In this document: positions 1 through 10,720 of the stretch, in pieces
Layout of the letters: the number at the start of each line of letters is the position of its first letter
How positions within the stretch are numbered: position 1 is the stretch's first letter
Source: Aphelocoma coerulescens
Lineage: Eukaryota; Chordata; Aves; Passeriformes; Corvidae
DNA length: 64,000 nucleotides
Direction: 5' to 3'
Assembly: GCF_041296385.1 (NCBI RefSeq)
Contig: NW_027183804.1
Coordinates: 1,922,001-1,986,000 of the forward strand
Notes under the pieces: generated by a model
What the model was told of the DNA's origin: nothing
What the model saw: the letters and a program-made list of their open reading frames with translations, nothing else
The model's database searches: none
Made by a program: the position numbers and the translations under genes

Positions 1-580
1 CGCTCCAAGCCGCTTCCCCGGCTCCGGCTGCCGCCGCCGCCCGGCCCCGGCGCGGTCCCGCGGGGTCGCCGCTCTTGGCGCAGCTGGAGGGCTCGATCCG
101 AGCCGCGCCCCGCCCGTCCCTCGCTGCGGCTCTTTCGGTCACACGGAGCGGCCGAGACCCCGCGCTGCTGCCCCGACGCTCCCTCGCTGCAACTCTTTCA
201 GTCGCTGCGCAGCCGCCACTCCCCGTGCACTTCTTCTAGAATTTATTATTCCATTCTCCTTCTTTTATTCCATTCGCACCTCCCATCCCACGCCCTCCGC
301 TGCGGCTCTTTCAGCGCCGGGCTCCTCGCTGGTCTCTCGGTGCAGCTCCTTCGGTGCCACGGGCCGGCGGAGACGCCCCTCGGTGTGGCTCTTTGATTGG
401 ATTTTCTTCTTTCCTCGCGGTTTTCTCTCGTTCCCAGCTCGCCCGTCCCGCCGAGCGGCTCCTTCAGGGGCCCGGGGCGGCACCGAGCCCTCGGGGCGGC
501 TCCAAAGGGCCCCGCCCGCCGCCGCTGCCCGAGGCCTCCCCGCTGCTGCCGGGGATCGGACATCGCCTGCGGCCCCGGCC
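1..580. other. CpG-rich sequence with degenerate internal repeats, no gene recognised
   Basis: The stretch is very GC-rich and full of CpG. A loose motif, ctgcggctctttc and variants, recurs at irregular spacing (about 125, 310 and 385), so it looks like a decayed tandem repeat. Several frames are open on both strands because of base composition, and none shows a recognisable domain. It could be an unmethylated promoter-type island of a gene lying left of the window. Confidence 0.4.
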
Positions 581-681
581 CCTTCCTCTTCTTCCTCTTC
601 TTCCTCTTCTTCCTCTTCTTCCTCTTCTTCCTCTTCTTCCTCTTCTTCCTCTTCTTCCTCTTCTTCCTGTTCTTCCTCCTC
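581..681 (+). repeat. 9-bp microsatellite (TTCCTCTTC)n
   Basis: About ten near-perfect copies of a 9-bp pyrimidine unit. Read in frame it gives artificial runs of Glu, Ser or Leu/Pro, so the open frames across it are composition artefacts. Confidence 0.9.
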
Positions 682-734
682 GCTGCTGCCAGGGTTCAGC
701 CCCCGCCGCCGCCCGGCTCCTTCTGTCCATGATG

Positions 735-860
735 ACAATGCGGATCAAAGGAGACCATGGTGACACTGCGGAACCGCATGGAACCAAGGAGCCATTGTGA
801 CACAGTGGGGCCTCATGGAATCAAGGAGACCATTGTGACCCAGGTGTTGCATGTGAAGGC
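735..860 (+). repeat. ~37-bp minisatellite, short array (family member 1)
   Basis: About three diverged units containing ccattgtgacac, a GC-rich middle, catggaa and caaggag. The same unit recurs at 2,262-2,850, 45,850-46,245 (reverse orientation) and 52,760-52,935, so it is a dispersed satellite family. Confidence 0.75.
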
Positions 861-1171
861 AAGGAGCCATTGTGCCACTTTGGGCTTCTTCCCTTGAGCT
901 CTGCAGCTGGCTGTCCCAGCCCAGCGCACCATGTGCCACCTGCTCTCCTCAGGGCTCTGCCTGCACACAGGCCCAGGAGAAGTTTTCCTGTTTGCAAGGA
1001 AAGAATGGAAAAGCCTGAGCAGGTTTCCTAAACAACAAACCCCGCTCAGGAGCCACATGCTCAGTACAGGCTGCCTGGAATGATGGCCCCTTTCTACAAG
1101 GGTCAGTGTGAGCAGGAATGATCTCTGGGAGCAGAATTCTCGGAGTCTTTCCACTGAATTCTCTGTGCCTG

Positions 1172-2118
1172 TGTCTTGGGGTGACTTTAGGATGTGTATC
1201 CCCTATGGCTGCTCTATGCCCAGAAGTGAACTTTGTGCATTTCTGTGCCTTTCAACTGAGCCTGAGAGGGGGGAGAGGAAAAAAAAACCGGACAAACTTC
1301 TCAGAGCGTTTGTTCAAGGACACACATACACACTCCTCTGCATCCTGCTTGCAGCAAGGGTGGAGGAAGCAACCTTCTTGCTTTTGAGCCAGTTTTCAGC
1401 TCCTTTTCTCTGCAGGGAGATGGAGAGTTGAACTTTGTTCTCCTGGGACTTTGGGGGTTTTTTTCCCTTCTTCTCTTCTTGACTGTTTCAACATCAGACC
1501 ACACCAGGAGAATTTTCGCCCGAGGTGGGGGCCCTGAATGTGGGCCCATGACCCAGCTCCAAGGAGGAGGAGGGAGACTACACCTCCAGAAGTGTTGGGG
1601 TTCCTCCCCCCTGCCATGAGGTCAAGGGAGAGGGGACCCTGGGGTAGAGGCATGGCCTGGGCACGGGGTCTCCCTGCTCCCTGCTCACATGTGCCCTAAT
1701 CCTGTTCAGCACTGGTTATTTTGTGTTGCCCTGTGCCAGGAGGGCCCTGCTTGTCCCGGGATTGCTCAGTTCTTTGGCAGTGCCCCGCCCATGTGGCTGG
1801 AGAAGAAAGAGCTCTGAAACTTCTCTCAAGAATCGCTCCCTATTTCTTTCCACGGGCCTCGCTGTCTAGGGATGTTTCAGGAGACCCCACTGAAACACGA
1901 AAGGACTCTTCAGTTATCCCAGGTTTCTCTCCACAGTGAGAGGTTTGAATATTTAGCATTGTTATCCTTTTCCTGTGTGTTTGTAAAATAAACAGTTTTT
2001 ATCTCTTTCACTTTCTTCCGAGGAAAATTCTTTTTTCCCGAACCTGGTGGGGGAGGGCTGGGTGTAACCTGCCTTCTATCAGAGGATATTTTCCTCCACA
2101 TTTGTCCAGACCGGCACA
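1172..2118 (+). mobile_element. Solo LTR, ERVL-type, with 5-bp target-site duplication
   Basis: The element starts tgtcttggggtgac and ends ggcaca. It resembles the 3' LTR of the ERVL provirus at 15,845-16,485 along both ends, including the tttagcatt block near the polyadenylation end and the gaggatat block near the terminus. It is flanked by GCCTG at 1,167-1,171 and GCCTG at 2,119-2,123, the 5-bp duplication expected for ERVL. No internal retroviral sequence lies beside it, so it is a recombined solo LTR. The middle is longer than in the other copy. Confidence 0.8.
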
Positions 2119-2261
2119 GCCTGTCCTTTCCCTGGGTCTCTGTTGCAGATGGAAGCTGCTGGTGCCATTCTCAGCATGAAGTCCTCTTTTGATGCAAGCA
2201 GATGTTGCCAGCTGTGTTCAGCAGCTGTTGCTCAATGTTTCTGCAAAGCTTTTGTGTTCCT

Positions 2262-2850
2262 CATGGAACCAAGGAGCCTTTGTGACACTGCAGGGGCTGA
2301 TGGCATCAAGGAGACAATTGTGACAGTACAGAACCTCCTAGAAACAAGGCTCCATTGTGACACCGTGGGGAATCATGGAATCAAGGAGCCCATTGTGACA
2401 CGGCCAGGCCACATGGAACCAATGGTCCATTGTTACACTGCAGATTCAAGAAGACCATGGTGACACCACGGAGCATCATGGAACCGTAGTCCATTGTGAC
2501 ACAGCGGGGCCTCATGGAAACAAGGGCACCTTTGTGGCAAAGCAGGGCCTAATGGAAGCATGGAGAGCATTGGGACATTGTGGGGAATCATGGAAGCATG
2601 GAGAGCATTGTGACACTAAGGAAACTCCTGGAACCAAGATGACCACTGGTACATCATGGAACCTCATGGAAGCAAGCCTCCAGGATGACTTTGGAGGGCC
2701 TCATGGAGCACAGGATCCATTGTGACACAGCAGGACGTGGTGGAACCAAGGAGCCTTTGTGATACTCCAGATCCGCATGGAAGCCAGGGTGCACTGAGAC
2801 ACAGCGGGGCCTTGTTGGAACCAAAGACACCTCTGCAAAAAGCAGGCTAG
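2262..2850 (+). repeat. ~37-bp minisatellite, long array (family member 2)
   Basis: Roughly fifteen diverged units of the pattern ccattgtgacac / ggggcctcatggaa / caaggag. The short open frames in it are by-products of the repeat. Confidence 0.85.
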
Positions 2851-2869
2851 CTCATTGTCTTGGTTTTAA

Positions 2870-3600
2870 AAGACAGGTGTCTGCTAAGGAAGGCAGAAGC
2901 CTCCCTTGAATTGGCAGATATAACCCCTTCCCCTCTGAGTTATTATAATTTTGAAATCAAGGGCCTTTAGGCAATGATGTGGGAAATAGGAATAACAGCT
3001 CTTTACTATTATATATATAACCAATCAAACAAACAACAACAACTCTGGCAGTAACAGCAAACACAAACCCAGTCCCAGCCGTCTCGGCTGTCAGGCCCTT
3101 TCCCCTCGGGTGCAGTTCCGCTCGCAGCCAGCAGGGGCGCTGGCGGCTCCCGGTGAGCAGGGCAGGTGCGATGGTTCCCCCGCGGCTGCAGGGGGCGCTC
3201 CGGAGCGAGCTCGGGGAACACGCGGCACCGGTGCCCTGGGATCCCGGGAAGGGATGGAACAAAGGCTTCACAAACCCCTGGGCAGCCGATCCCGGTGTCC
3301 GGCCGGACCCTCGGGAACAGCAGGCTGGAACGGCAGGGATGAGCACAAATCCTGGGGGGCAGATGCGATGTATCCAAGCGGGGAACCCCCCCGGAGGTCC
3401 AGGCAGGCAGGGCGGGCACGGCTACAACGAAGCGAAGGCTCGAAGCAGCAGCGGGGCAGGGCAGCCACAGCCTGGCCTCCAGTGGGATAGGGAAGGTGGG
3501 CCGGGGGTCCTGGGATCTTTGTCCGCGGAAAGAAAAAACGGCCGAAAAGAACCAGCAGCTTCTCCCTCCGAGAACGCCGAGAGCAACTGACCCCACAGCC
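2870..3600. other. Intergenic, becoming CpG-rich; no gene recognised
   Basis: An AT-rich stretch with a short TA run near 3,010 gives way to GC-rich sequence from about 3,080. Open frames on both strands show no known domain. The GC-rich part contains two CTCF-like motifs, listed separately. Confidence 0.4.
3128..3199 (+). promoter_or_regulatory. Two CTCF-like motifs
   Basis: 3,128-3,143 reads ccagcaggggcgctgg, one G short of the classical CTCF core, and 3,186-3,199 reads ctgcagggggcgct, a close core match. Both face the same way, about 58 bp apart, in GC-rich sequence outside the zinc-finger duplicon. This is a motif match only. Confidence 0.35.
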
Positions 3601-3602
3601 AC

Positions 3603-3910
3603 GTCCATGTCCGTGCTCCCAGCGCTGCTGCCAGCCCTGATCCGTGGGGATGGGAATGTCCCGCTCCCTTCCCGGGGCAGGCTCACACCTGAGCCAGGTG
3701 TGCAGGGCAGGACCTTGCCCTGAGCCCAAGCCCTGTCCCCCCTGCAGGATCTGCTTCCCATCGGCCTCTTCCTCCTGCGGCCCCAAGCCCAGCTCGGTGC
3801 TGAACGAAGGGCGCTGGGCCGGGGTCATCCCCCGGCGGGGGCTGCGCACCCCCTCTGCCCCCTCCCCAAATTCCCTCCCGGGGCAGCAGGGGCTGGCTCA
3901 GGAGCCCTGT
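3603..3910 (+). repeat. Duplicated segment, direct copy of 52,045-52,352
   Basis: About 308 bp are nearly identical to 52,045-52,352 in the same orientation, at a constant offset of 48,442. Homology stops sharply on both sides. No gene is recognised inside. Confidence 0.85.
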
Positions 3911-3990
3911 GGGCAGGGAAAAGGGGGTGACACTGGGATGGGGGGGTCACACACGCTCTGGAGGGACACACACGGCCCCTCGGGACCCCC

Positions 3991-4055
3991 CTCACCTTCT
4001 CCCACAGTGCCAGGAGGATGAACCCCAACATGGAGCCCCTGACCCCCGGCAGCAT
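3991..4055 (-). other. Possible signal-peptide first exon (unrecognised)
   Basis: On the minus strand an ATG at 4,055 opens a 20-residue frame with a hydrophobic stretch (MLGFILLALW) that ends at AAG followed by a good donor (gtgagg). That is the look of a secreted-protein first exon. No following exon could be assigned with confidence, so this may be chance. Confidence 0.25.
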
Positions 4056-4414
4056 CTTGGGGGATGGGGTCTGGTGGCAGCTTTGGGGGTCTTGGGGGAG
4101 GTCACACCTGCCCTAAAACCCCCACCCAGCCCCAGAGCCAATCTTGGACCTCTCAAAGCCCCCCAAATCTCCTTGCCAGGACTCCCCCAACCACACCCTG
4201 CATCATAAATGATCCCAAAAACCACCAAAACCCCTTCCCATCTCCCCCAACACCCTCCCAAATTCTCTCCAAGACACACAGCCCTGCCAGCACCCCAAAA
4301 CTCCCTTGAAGACTGCACAAAAAGCCCCCCAAACCCCCTCCCAGCACCTCAAATGGCCCCAAGAGGCTCAAAAGCCCAGCCCAGTCCCCTCAGACCCCCT
4401 CCCAGCCCCCATGG
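4056..4414. other. C-rich intergenic sequence, nothing recognised
   Basis: Low-complexity sequence rich in CCCCAAA and ACCCCC words. Frames are open on both strands without any domain. Confidence 0.4.
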
Positions 4415-4731
4415 CACTGACCAGGACAGGTTGGTGGACAGGAACATCCACAACCCAGAGCAGCTCAGGCACTTCAGCAGCGATTTGGGCACTTTGGGGG
4501 GGACACCCTGGATGGGCAGACCCAGGGAAGGGACTGGGACACACAACTGGAATTCCTGGAGAACAGACGGGCTCAGGTGCACACGTTCTGCCCCCACAAC
4601 TGTGAGATTGTGGCCCCAATCTGCCTGGCTTCACAGCCCCACAACACTCAGATCCTCCCAAATATTCCCCTGAACCCCAAATTCACCCCCAAATTGCGGG
4701 AAAATGGTGCAGCTTTAGATGTCTTTAAATT

Positions 4732-4737
4732 TTTATT
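4732..4737 (-). terminator. Polyadenylation signal of zinc-finger gene A
   Basis: The plus-strand tttatt reads AATAAA on the minus strand, about 400 bp past the stop codon. Gene B has a corresponding AATAAA near the matching place. Confidence 0.5.
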
Positions 4738-4779
4738 TTTACCCCAATTTTTGCTGTTTCAATGGGATTAACATAGAAA

Positions 4780-4920
4780 TTACTTAGGCTGCAAAAGACC
4801 TCCAAGATCATCCGGGGTGGCTTGATACCACCAGAAGAAACAATTGGACAGAGTAGATGAAAATTTTTAGGGCATAAAGTTAAAAAATCAGCTCTTCCCA
4901 ATGAATTTCCAATGTTGATC
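4780..4920 (-). repeat. CR1-like LINE 3' fragment in the 3'UTR of zinc-finger gene A
   Basis: The words ggctgcaaaagacctccaag and gatcatcc resemble the conserved 3' tail of avian CR1 elements. The same fragment lies in gene B near 57,880. The match is short and judged by eye. Confidence 0.4.
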
Positions 4921-5133
4921 TGAGTCCTGATGGATGTTCCTGCCCCTGCGTTCACCCAGGTGCCTACAGGGATCCAGGAGAACGTGGAGAGCACCAGCCA
5001 GGGGTCTTCCCAACCTGGATCACAGGGAATGTGGGCCACCAGGGCTCTGCCAAACGTGGCTCCTCTGATGGGAGATGGATTTGGAGCAGAGGACAAAGCT
5101 CTTCCCGCAGTCGGGGCACTCGCAGGGCTTCCC

Positions 5134-6041
5134 TTAGTGGTGCCTCCATTGGTGTTGGGTCAAGTGAGAGCTCCTGGAGAAGCTCTTCCCACACTGGGGA
5201 CACTCGTAGGGCCTCTCCCCGGTGTGGATGCGCCGGTGGGTGATGAGGGTGGAGTTTTGCTTGAATCCCTTCCTGCAGTCGGGGCAGCGGAAGGGCCTCT
5301 CATCCGTGTGAATCCGCTCGTGCAGGAGGAGATTGGAGCTGCTCTGAAACCTCTTCCCACACTCAGGACACTCGTAGGGCCTCTCCCCAGTGTGGATGCG
5401 CCGGTGGCGGATCAGGTTGGAGGTCCAGCTGAAGCTCTTCCCACATTCCCCACATTCATAGGGCTTCTCCCCAGTGTGGATCCTCTGGTGGTCGATCAGG
5501 TAGGAGCTCCACCTGAAGCTCTTCCCACATTCCCCACACATGTGGGGCTTCTCCCCATTGTGAAGCTGCTCATGAACCACCAGCTCTGGCCTCTGGCTGG
5601 ATCTCTGGCTGCCTTCCTGGCACAGGGTGGGTCTTTCCTCCTCAGAGCACCCTGGGCTGCGTTTGCAGCCCCTCATCCTAAGGGATCTCCGGGGCTTTTC
5701 CTCCCCGTTGGATTCCTGAGCTGTGGAGCCGGTCAAAACGGCCTCTTCCACCAGGTTCTGCCGCGGGGATTTGTCCTCCCTGGGCTCCGTCCTCAGCTCC
5801 TTGTCTGGGGAGGAAGGACAAGGAGAGGATGGGATTTGCCTCCGTGCCACAGGGAAGGGGAAGGAGATCCCCCCAGTCCGTCCCCGGCAGGACGGCGTCG
5901 GCAGCGGGGTTGTCCTGCAGCCGGGGGCGATGCTGGGCTGGGAGATGGAGCAGGAGAGAGGGGGAAAGGGGCACTGACTTCCTCCTCACCTGCCTGGGGC
6001 TCCCGGGGCATCTTCCTCTTCCTCACAGCCTCCTCCTCCAT
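5134..6041 (-). CDS. C2H2 zinc-finger protein, gene A (five fingers)
   Basis: Predicted nuclear DNA-binding protein. Two coding exons join cleanly: 6,041-5,990 (ATG, acidic/basic start [10 protein letters not shown], donor gtgagg) and 5,804-5,134 (acceptor ccccag), giving 240 residues. The second exon has a basic linker, a degenerate leading finger (a lone VVHEQLH) and then five C-x2-C-x12-H-x3-H fingers joined by TGEKPY/TGERPY-type linkers; the fourth linker is altered (TDERPF). No KRAB or SCAN domain is visible. A decayed sixth finger follows the stop codon. Residues at helix positions -1, 3 and 6 read W/Y/D, W/N/R, S/N/L, Q/T/T and R/H/Q. The family match is certain; the DNA target is unknown. 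The start codon is the one shared with gene B. Confidence 0.85.
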
Positions 6042-6659
6042 CTGGCCAAGGGTTGGGAATGGGAAATCCTGATTTGGGGAGAAACAAGGGATGAACATGT
6101 TGAGTGTAAGATCCCTCTGCCCAAGTCCACCTCTAGAAGTCACTGGGCACTGTGTGTCCATAAAAATCTGCTCTGAAAAAGCCTCTCAGGAGTTCCCTGT
6201 CTCTGGTCTCTCCCCTTTGGTGTTTGGGGGTTCCCCCCTGTCCCAGCTGCTGGGGGTCCCTCTTTTATTGGGGTCCCCCTCTCTACTTGGTCTCCAACCT
6301 CCCCAGACTGCTGAGAGTCCAGGAATCCAAAAGCTCCCTGCTTTGGTCTCCCCACTTAGGGATGCTGGGGGTTATGGGGTCCCCAGGTCCCTTCTCCCCT
6401 TATTCTCTGCTTCGGGGTGCAGGGGGTCCAAGGAGTCCCCCCTCCCCTTCTCCCGGCTGTTGAGGGTCCCGCAAATAGTGGTGCTCCCCCCTTTTGGGGC
6501 TCCCCACTTTGGGGCCCTGGGGCTCACAGGGGTTTGCTCCTCCAGACTGCTGGGGCTCCCCTGGTCCCGGTACTGCCCCTCTCTGCTCGTCCCACTCTGG
6601 GGGTCCCGAGGTTCCCCCTCCGGCTCTCCCAAGGGGTCCCGCAGCCCCCTGGCTCCGGG

Positions 6660-6960
6660 CTGGAGGTGGCCGTGACTGACTCGGGCAGACCCAACCCCCA
6701 CCACGGGCCGTACCCCACATCCCCCTGCCCGCTGCCAGGGCTCTGCTGGCACCGCCACCGGGACCCCCAGAAACACCTCCTGGGGACCCCCAATGTCCTC
6801 ACAAGGGGCATTTTCTGCTCAGCTTTGGAGTTCTTCATTCTCCAAACATCCCCCCCAAAAAAACACAACCCAGGGAACCCCCCCGGGATATCTGGGCTGA
6901 GCTCCCCCTCCCCGGGCACCTGTGGGATGGGGGGCGATGATCCCACGGGTGGGGGGAGGG
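6660..6960 (-). other. First-exon cassette of zinc-finger gene A
   Basis: A block present four times in the window (also 9,360-9,660, 54,287-54,600 and 55,797-56,100). Each has a short apparently non-coding exon ending CCCATCCYRCAG at a GT donor (here exon end 6,920), followed by ggggagggggagct. This copy lies about 880 bp upstream of the first coding exon of gene A, so it is the likely 5' untranslated exon. There is no transcript evidence. Confidence 0.5.
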
Positions 6961-6974
6961 AGCGCTCAACCTCA

Positions 6975-8990
6975 TGTGGGGAGTGACTGGGTCTGAACTG
7001 GGGGCAACTGGGTTCAACTGGAACCACACTGGGAGATAATGGGAGCAGCTGTGCCCATGCTGGGGTCATACTGGGATCCTAATGGAACTGACTGGGATGA
7101 TACTGGGAGTGTCTGAGGATGACTGCGACCATACTGGAATCAGACTGGGAGGGACTGGAAAGGTGCTGGACATGACTGGAACCATACTGGAGGTGACTGG
7201 GAGCAACAGAGACCGTGCTGAGAGCAAATGGGTTTGTATTTGGAGTAACTGGGAGTGACTGGATTCATACTGGGAGCAACTGGGCCCACACTGGGAGTGA
7301 CAGGGAGTCACTCTGGGCATGACTGGAATAATACTGGGAGTATCTGGGAGTGACTGGGGTCATACTGGGAGTGACTGTAACCATGCTGGGGGTGACTGGG
7401 ATCATACTGGCATTGAGAGGGAGCAGTTGGGATCACATTTGGGGACACTGGGACCATACTGGAAGTGACTGGACCATACTGGAAGTAACTACGGGTCCTA
7501 CTGGGGCCATACTGGGAGGCACTGGAATTACAGCAGGTGTGAATGGAACCATGCTGGGGGTTGCTGGGAGCTGCTGGGCCCATGTTGGGAGGAAAATGTG
7601 GACACATTGGGAGCAACTGGGATCAACTGGAAGGTACTGGAACCATGCTGAGGGCACTGAGACCACAACTGAGGCCACAACTGGGGCCACAGCTGGGATC
7701 ATACTGGGAGCAACTGGGACCATACTTTGGGAAACTGACAGAAACTGGGATCATGCTAGAGGACCCTGGAAGTAACTGGGAAAGACTGGGATCATTCTGC
7801 GGTAACTGGAACCTTACTGGGGCAACTGGGAGTGCCTGGCAATGACTACAAACATGCTGAGGGCAACTGGGATATACTGGGAGTGTCTGTAACCATACTG
7901 GGGGTGACTGGAATCACACTGGGAACAGCTGGGATCATGCTGGGGGGAAATGAGACCATGCTGGGGGCACCTGGGAGCAACTGGATCTATGCTGGGGGAA
8001 ACTGGGCATGACTGGGACTATTCTAGGGGCAACTGGGATCATACTGGGAGGAACTGGGAACAACTGGAACTATGCTGGGGGCAACTGGGATCATACTGGA
8101 ATCACAGTGGGTCCATGCTGGGGGAGACGGGGATCATACTGAGGGTGACTGGAATCATACTGGGATTGACTGGGAGTGGCTGTGAGCAACTGGAATTGTG
8201 CTGAATGCAGCTGGGAAGAAATGGGAGTGACTGGGAGCATGCTGGGGGTGACTGGGATATACTGGGAGAGACAGGGAGTCACGGGGATCATACTGGAGGC
8301 TACTGGGCTCATGCTGGCATTGACAGGGAGCAACTGGGATCACCCTGGGGGCCACTGGCATCATACTGGGAGTGACGGGGGCCTTGCTGGGATTATAGCG
8401 GGTGTCAGTGGGGGTTACAGGGAGCTACCAGGCCCATGCTGAGAGCCTACTGGGGATGCACTGGGAGGAACTGGGAATGATAGGATGCATGCTGGTGACA
8501 ACTGGGATGTACTGGCAGGGGCTGGGATAAATCTGGGGGCAACTGATCCCTGCTGAGGTAACTGGGAGTGCCTGGGAATGACCATGAGAATGGTCAGGGC
8601 AACTGGGATATACTGGGAGTGTCTGAGACCATGTGGGTGCTGACTGGGACCACACTGGGTGTGACTGGGAATGTGCTGGGGGCAACTGGGAGCAATTGTG
8701 AGTGACTGGGGCCCTGCTGGGAGAGTCTGGCATCATACTGGGAGTGACTGGGACTATGCTGGGGCAACTGGGAGAACTGGGAACACACTGGACAAAAGTG
8801 GGAGGAACTGGGAGCAACTGAGACTGTGCTGGGGGCAAATTGCATCATAATGGGCGGTGACTGGGAGTGACTGGGTTCATACTGGGAGCAACAGGGAGTG
8901 AGGGGAAGTGACCAGGATCATACTGGGATCATACTGGGCTCATACTGGGACTGATGAGGAAACTGGAACCACTCGGGGAGGGAACTGGGC
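6975..8990 (+). repeat. 2-kb degenerate minisatellite (actggga core)
   Basis: More than a hundred copies of an actggga/actgggag core alternate with gcaactggg, gtgactggg and atcatactggg words. Spacing is about 14-21 bp without a fixed period. No gene is inside. It separates the two minus-strand first-exon cassettes, where the plus-side counterpart (54.6-55.8 kb) has unrelated sequence. Confidence 0.9.
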
Positions 8991-8994
8991 TCAT

Positions 8995-9340
8995 ACTGGG
9001 AGCAGCCCTTCCCGGCCCCGGGACCCCCGAGCCCCTTTCCCAGCCCCGGGACCCCCGAGCCCCTTTCCCGGCCCCGGGACCCCCGAGCCCACTTCCCGGC
9101 CGTGCCGCCCCTGCAGCCCCCAGACCCCCCCGCCGCGGTCCCGCCAATCCCAGGGGTCCCCCCTCTCGGGGTCCCCGCTTTGGGCTTCTGGGGCTCTCCT
9201 CTCTCTGGGGTCCCGCTTAGGGAAGCCGCGGCTCTCCCGGGGGTCCCCAAAACCGGTGTCCCCCCGGCCCCGCCGGCCCCGCGCCGTCCCCACGGGGCCC
9301 CGGCAGAGCTCGGAGGGCCCGGCCCGGGAAGCCCAACCCC
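8995..9340. repeat. GC-rich sequence with a 30-bp tandem repeat
   Basis: The first 100 bases hold three to four copies of a 30-bp unit (ggccccgggacccccgagcc). The rest is CpG-rich with runs of C and no recognisable coding content. Confidence 0.6.
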
Positions 9341-9359
9341 CACCGCAGGGGGACCCGCA

Positions 9360-9660
9360 TCCCCCCGCCCCCGCCGGGGCTCTGCCGCCACCGACACCGG
9401 GACCCCCAAAAACACCGCCCGGGACCCCCCGATATCCGCCCGAGGGGCATCTGCGGCTCGCCTTTGGAGTGCCGCAAGCTCCAAACATCGCGCCGCCCGC
9501 CCCGACAGAGAGGATGAAACAGCGAGCCCCAAATAGATTTCCTGCGAGCTCCAAATATCCCTCCCCCCTCCAAAAGCACCGCCCGGGATGTTTGGGCCGA
9601 GCTCCCCCTCCCCGGGCACCTGCGGGATGCGGGGCGGGCGATGCTCCCGGCCCGAGCGGC
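9360..9660 (-). other. Second (orphan) first-exon cassette
   Basis: Homologous to the cassette at 6,660-6,960. The exon ends at 9,620 with a GT donor (gtgcccgg) and downstream blocks aaatatc and gcatctgcgg. The nearest downstream coding exons are those of gene A, so it may be an alternative promoter or the relic of a lost paralogue. Confidence 0.4.
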
Positions 9661-10300
9661 TGCGGATGCAGAGAGCGCTGCCTGCACGTGGAGCCTCCTC
9701 CGCCTGCTCCGCCTCCTCCTTCTTCCCCCCGTCCCTCCTCTTCCTCCTCCTCTGTCCCGCCTCCTCTTCCTCCTGCCCTTCCTCCGTCGCTGCGGCCGCG
9801 GCCCGGGAGCTCTCGGGGCAGCGGGGCCGGGCCGGGCCACGATGGGAAAGGGCTGGGTCAGCCCAGGGCGAGCTGGGGCAGCGGAGGTTTGGGGCAACAA
9901 TGGGAAAGGAGTGGGAGAGGGGGGATCCGGGGAGGTGGGACAGCGGGAAAGGGGTTCCACTGGGGTCCCCCAGTTAACCCCAGCACCCCCAAACCCCGTC
10001 CCAGCCCTCCCCGTTCCCTCGCCACCCCCGGCTGAGTGGGGGGCTCAGCCCAGGACCTGTCGCCGTTCGGGGCTCCCCCGAGTGCAGCAAACGGGAGAGT
10101 GCCCCCCGGGTGAAATTTTGGGGTTCGCTCTGCCATCGGCGCTTTAAGATGCCCTGGTAAAGTCGGTGCCCACTATAACTCCCGTTAAAAGGGCAACACC
10201 ACTCCCGTTGATTCCGGCAGTGGAGCCCCGGGGGGGGTTTGGGGGTCCCGGGAGGGTTTGGGGGTCCCGGCAGGGTTTGGGGGTCCCAGCGAGGTTTGGG
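9661..10300. other. CpG-rich stretch, no gene recognised
   Basis: Contains a CT-rich tract at 9,700-9,790 that matches the GGA-rich tract upstream of the cassette at 54,125-54,260 in reverse. After that comes GC-rich sequence without a domain. Confidence 0.4.
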
Positions 10301-10720
10301 GGTACCTGGGTGGTGCCGATGATGGCGATGGGGACCCCGTGCTGGGGCTGAACATTCGCGAGGGGCTCCTGGGGGGTTTTGTGGGTCCCGGTGGTTTTGT
10401 GGGTTCCCGAGGGGGGTTTTCAGGAGTCCCAAAGTGGGGGTTTGGGTGATCCCGGTGGGAATATTTGTGTGTCCCAAGGCTGTTTTGGAGTCCCTGCCGG
10501 TGATGGAGATGGGGACCCTGTGCCAGTTATAAACCTTCTCAAGGGGGTCCGGGGGGTGTTGGGAGGTCCCGTGGGAATTTTGGTGTCCTGAGAGGGTTTT
10601 GGGGGGTCTGTATGGGGCTTTGCATCCTGGGGAGTTTTTGGAGGGTCCCGGGGATATTTTTGGGGTCCCAGGAAAGGTTGGGGTTCCCCGGGGGGGTGTT
10701 GGGGATTCCCGGGAGGTTTT
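10180..10720 (-). repeat. Tandem expansion of FLOT1 exon plus G-rich intron
   Basis: G-rich words such as gggggtcccggnaggtttg fill the spaces between the three exon copies. The exon copies end at 10,728, about 10,494 and 10,306, so the duplicated units are roughly 190-235 bp. Confidence 0.6.

Larger units (their letters stand above)
4415..6163 (-). repeat. Zinc-finger duplicon A, inverted copy of 56,540-58,288
   Basis: Paired coordinates sum to 62,703 throughout (for example 5,134 with 57,569 and 5,804 with 56,899), so the two copies differ by substitutions with no net indel. The block holds the coding exons and the 3' untranslated part of a zinc-finger gene. Its left end matches the base where the right arm of the large inverted repeat begins (58,288). 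Confidence 0.9.

Noticed and set aside
265..738. 157-residue minus-strand frame with a long poly-Glu run
   Set aside because: It is the translation of the 9-bp microsatellite at 581-681 in CpG-rich DNA; other frames are equally open.
4930..6072. 380-residue plus-strand frame across zinc-finger gene A
   Set aside because: Antisense shadow of the zinc-finger exon; the regular LPT-type repeats mirror the finger periodicity.
7066..8848. Repetitive Ser/Pro/Val frames resembling a structural protein
   Set aside because: By-products of the actggga minisatellite; frames change with each irregular unit.
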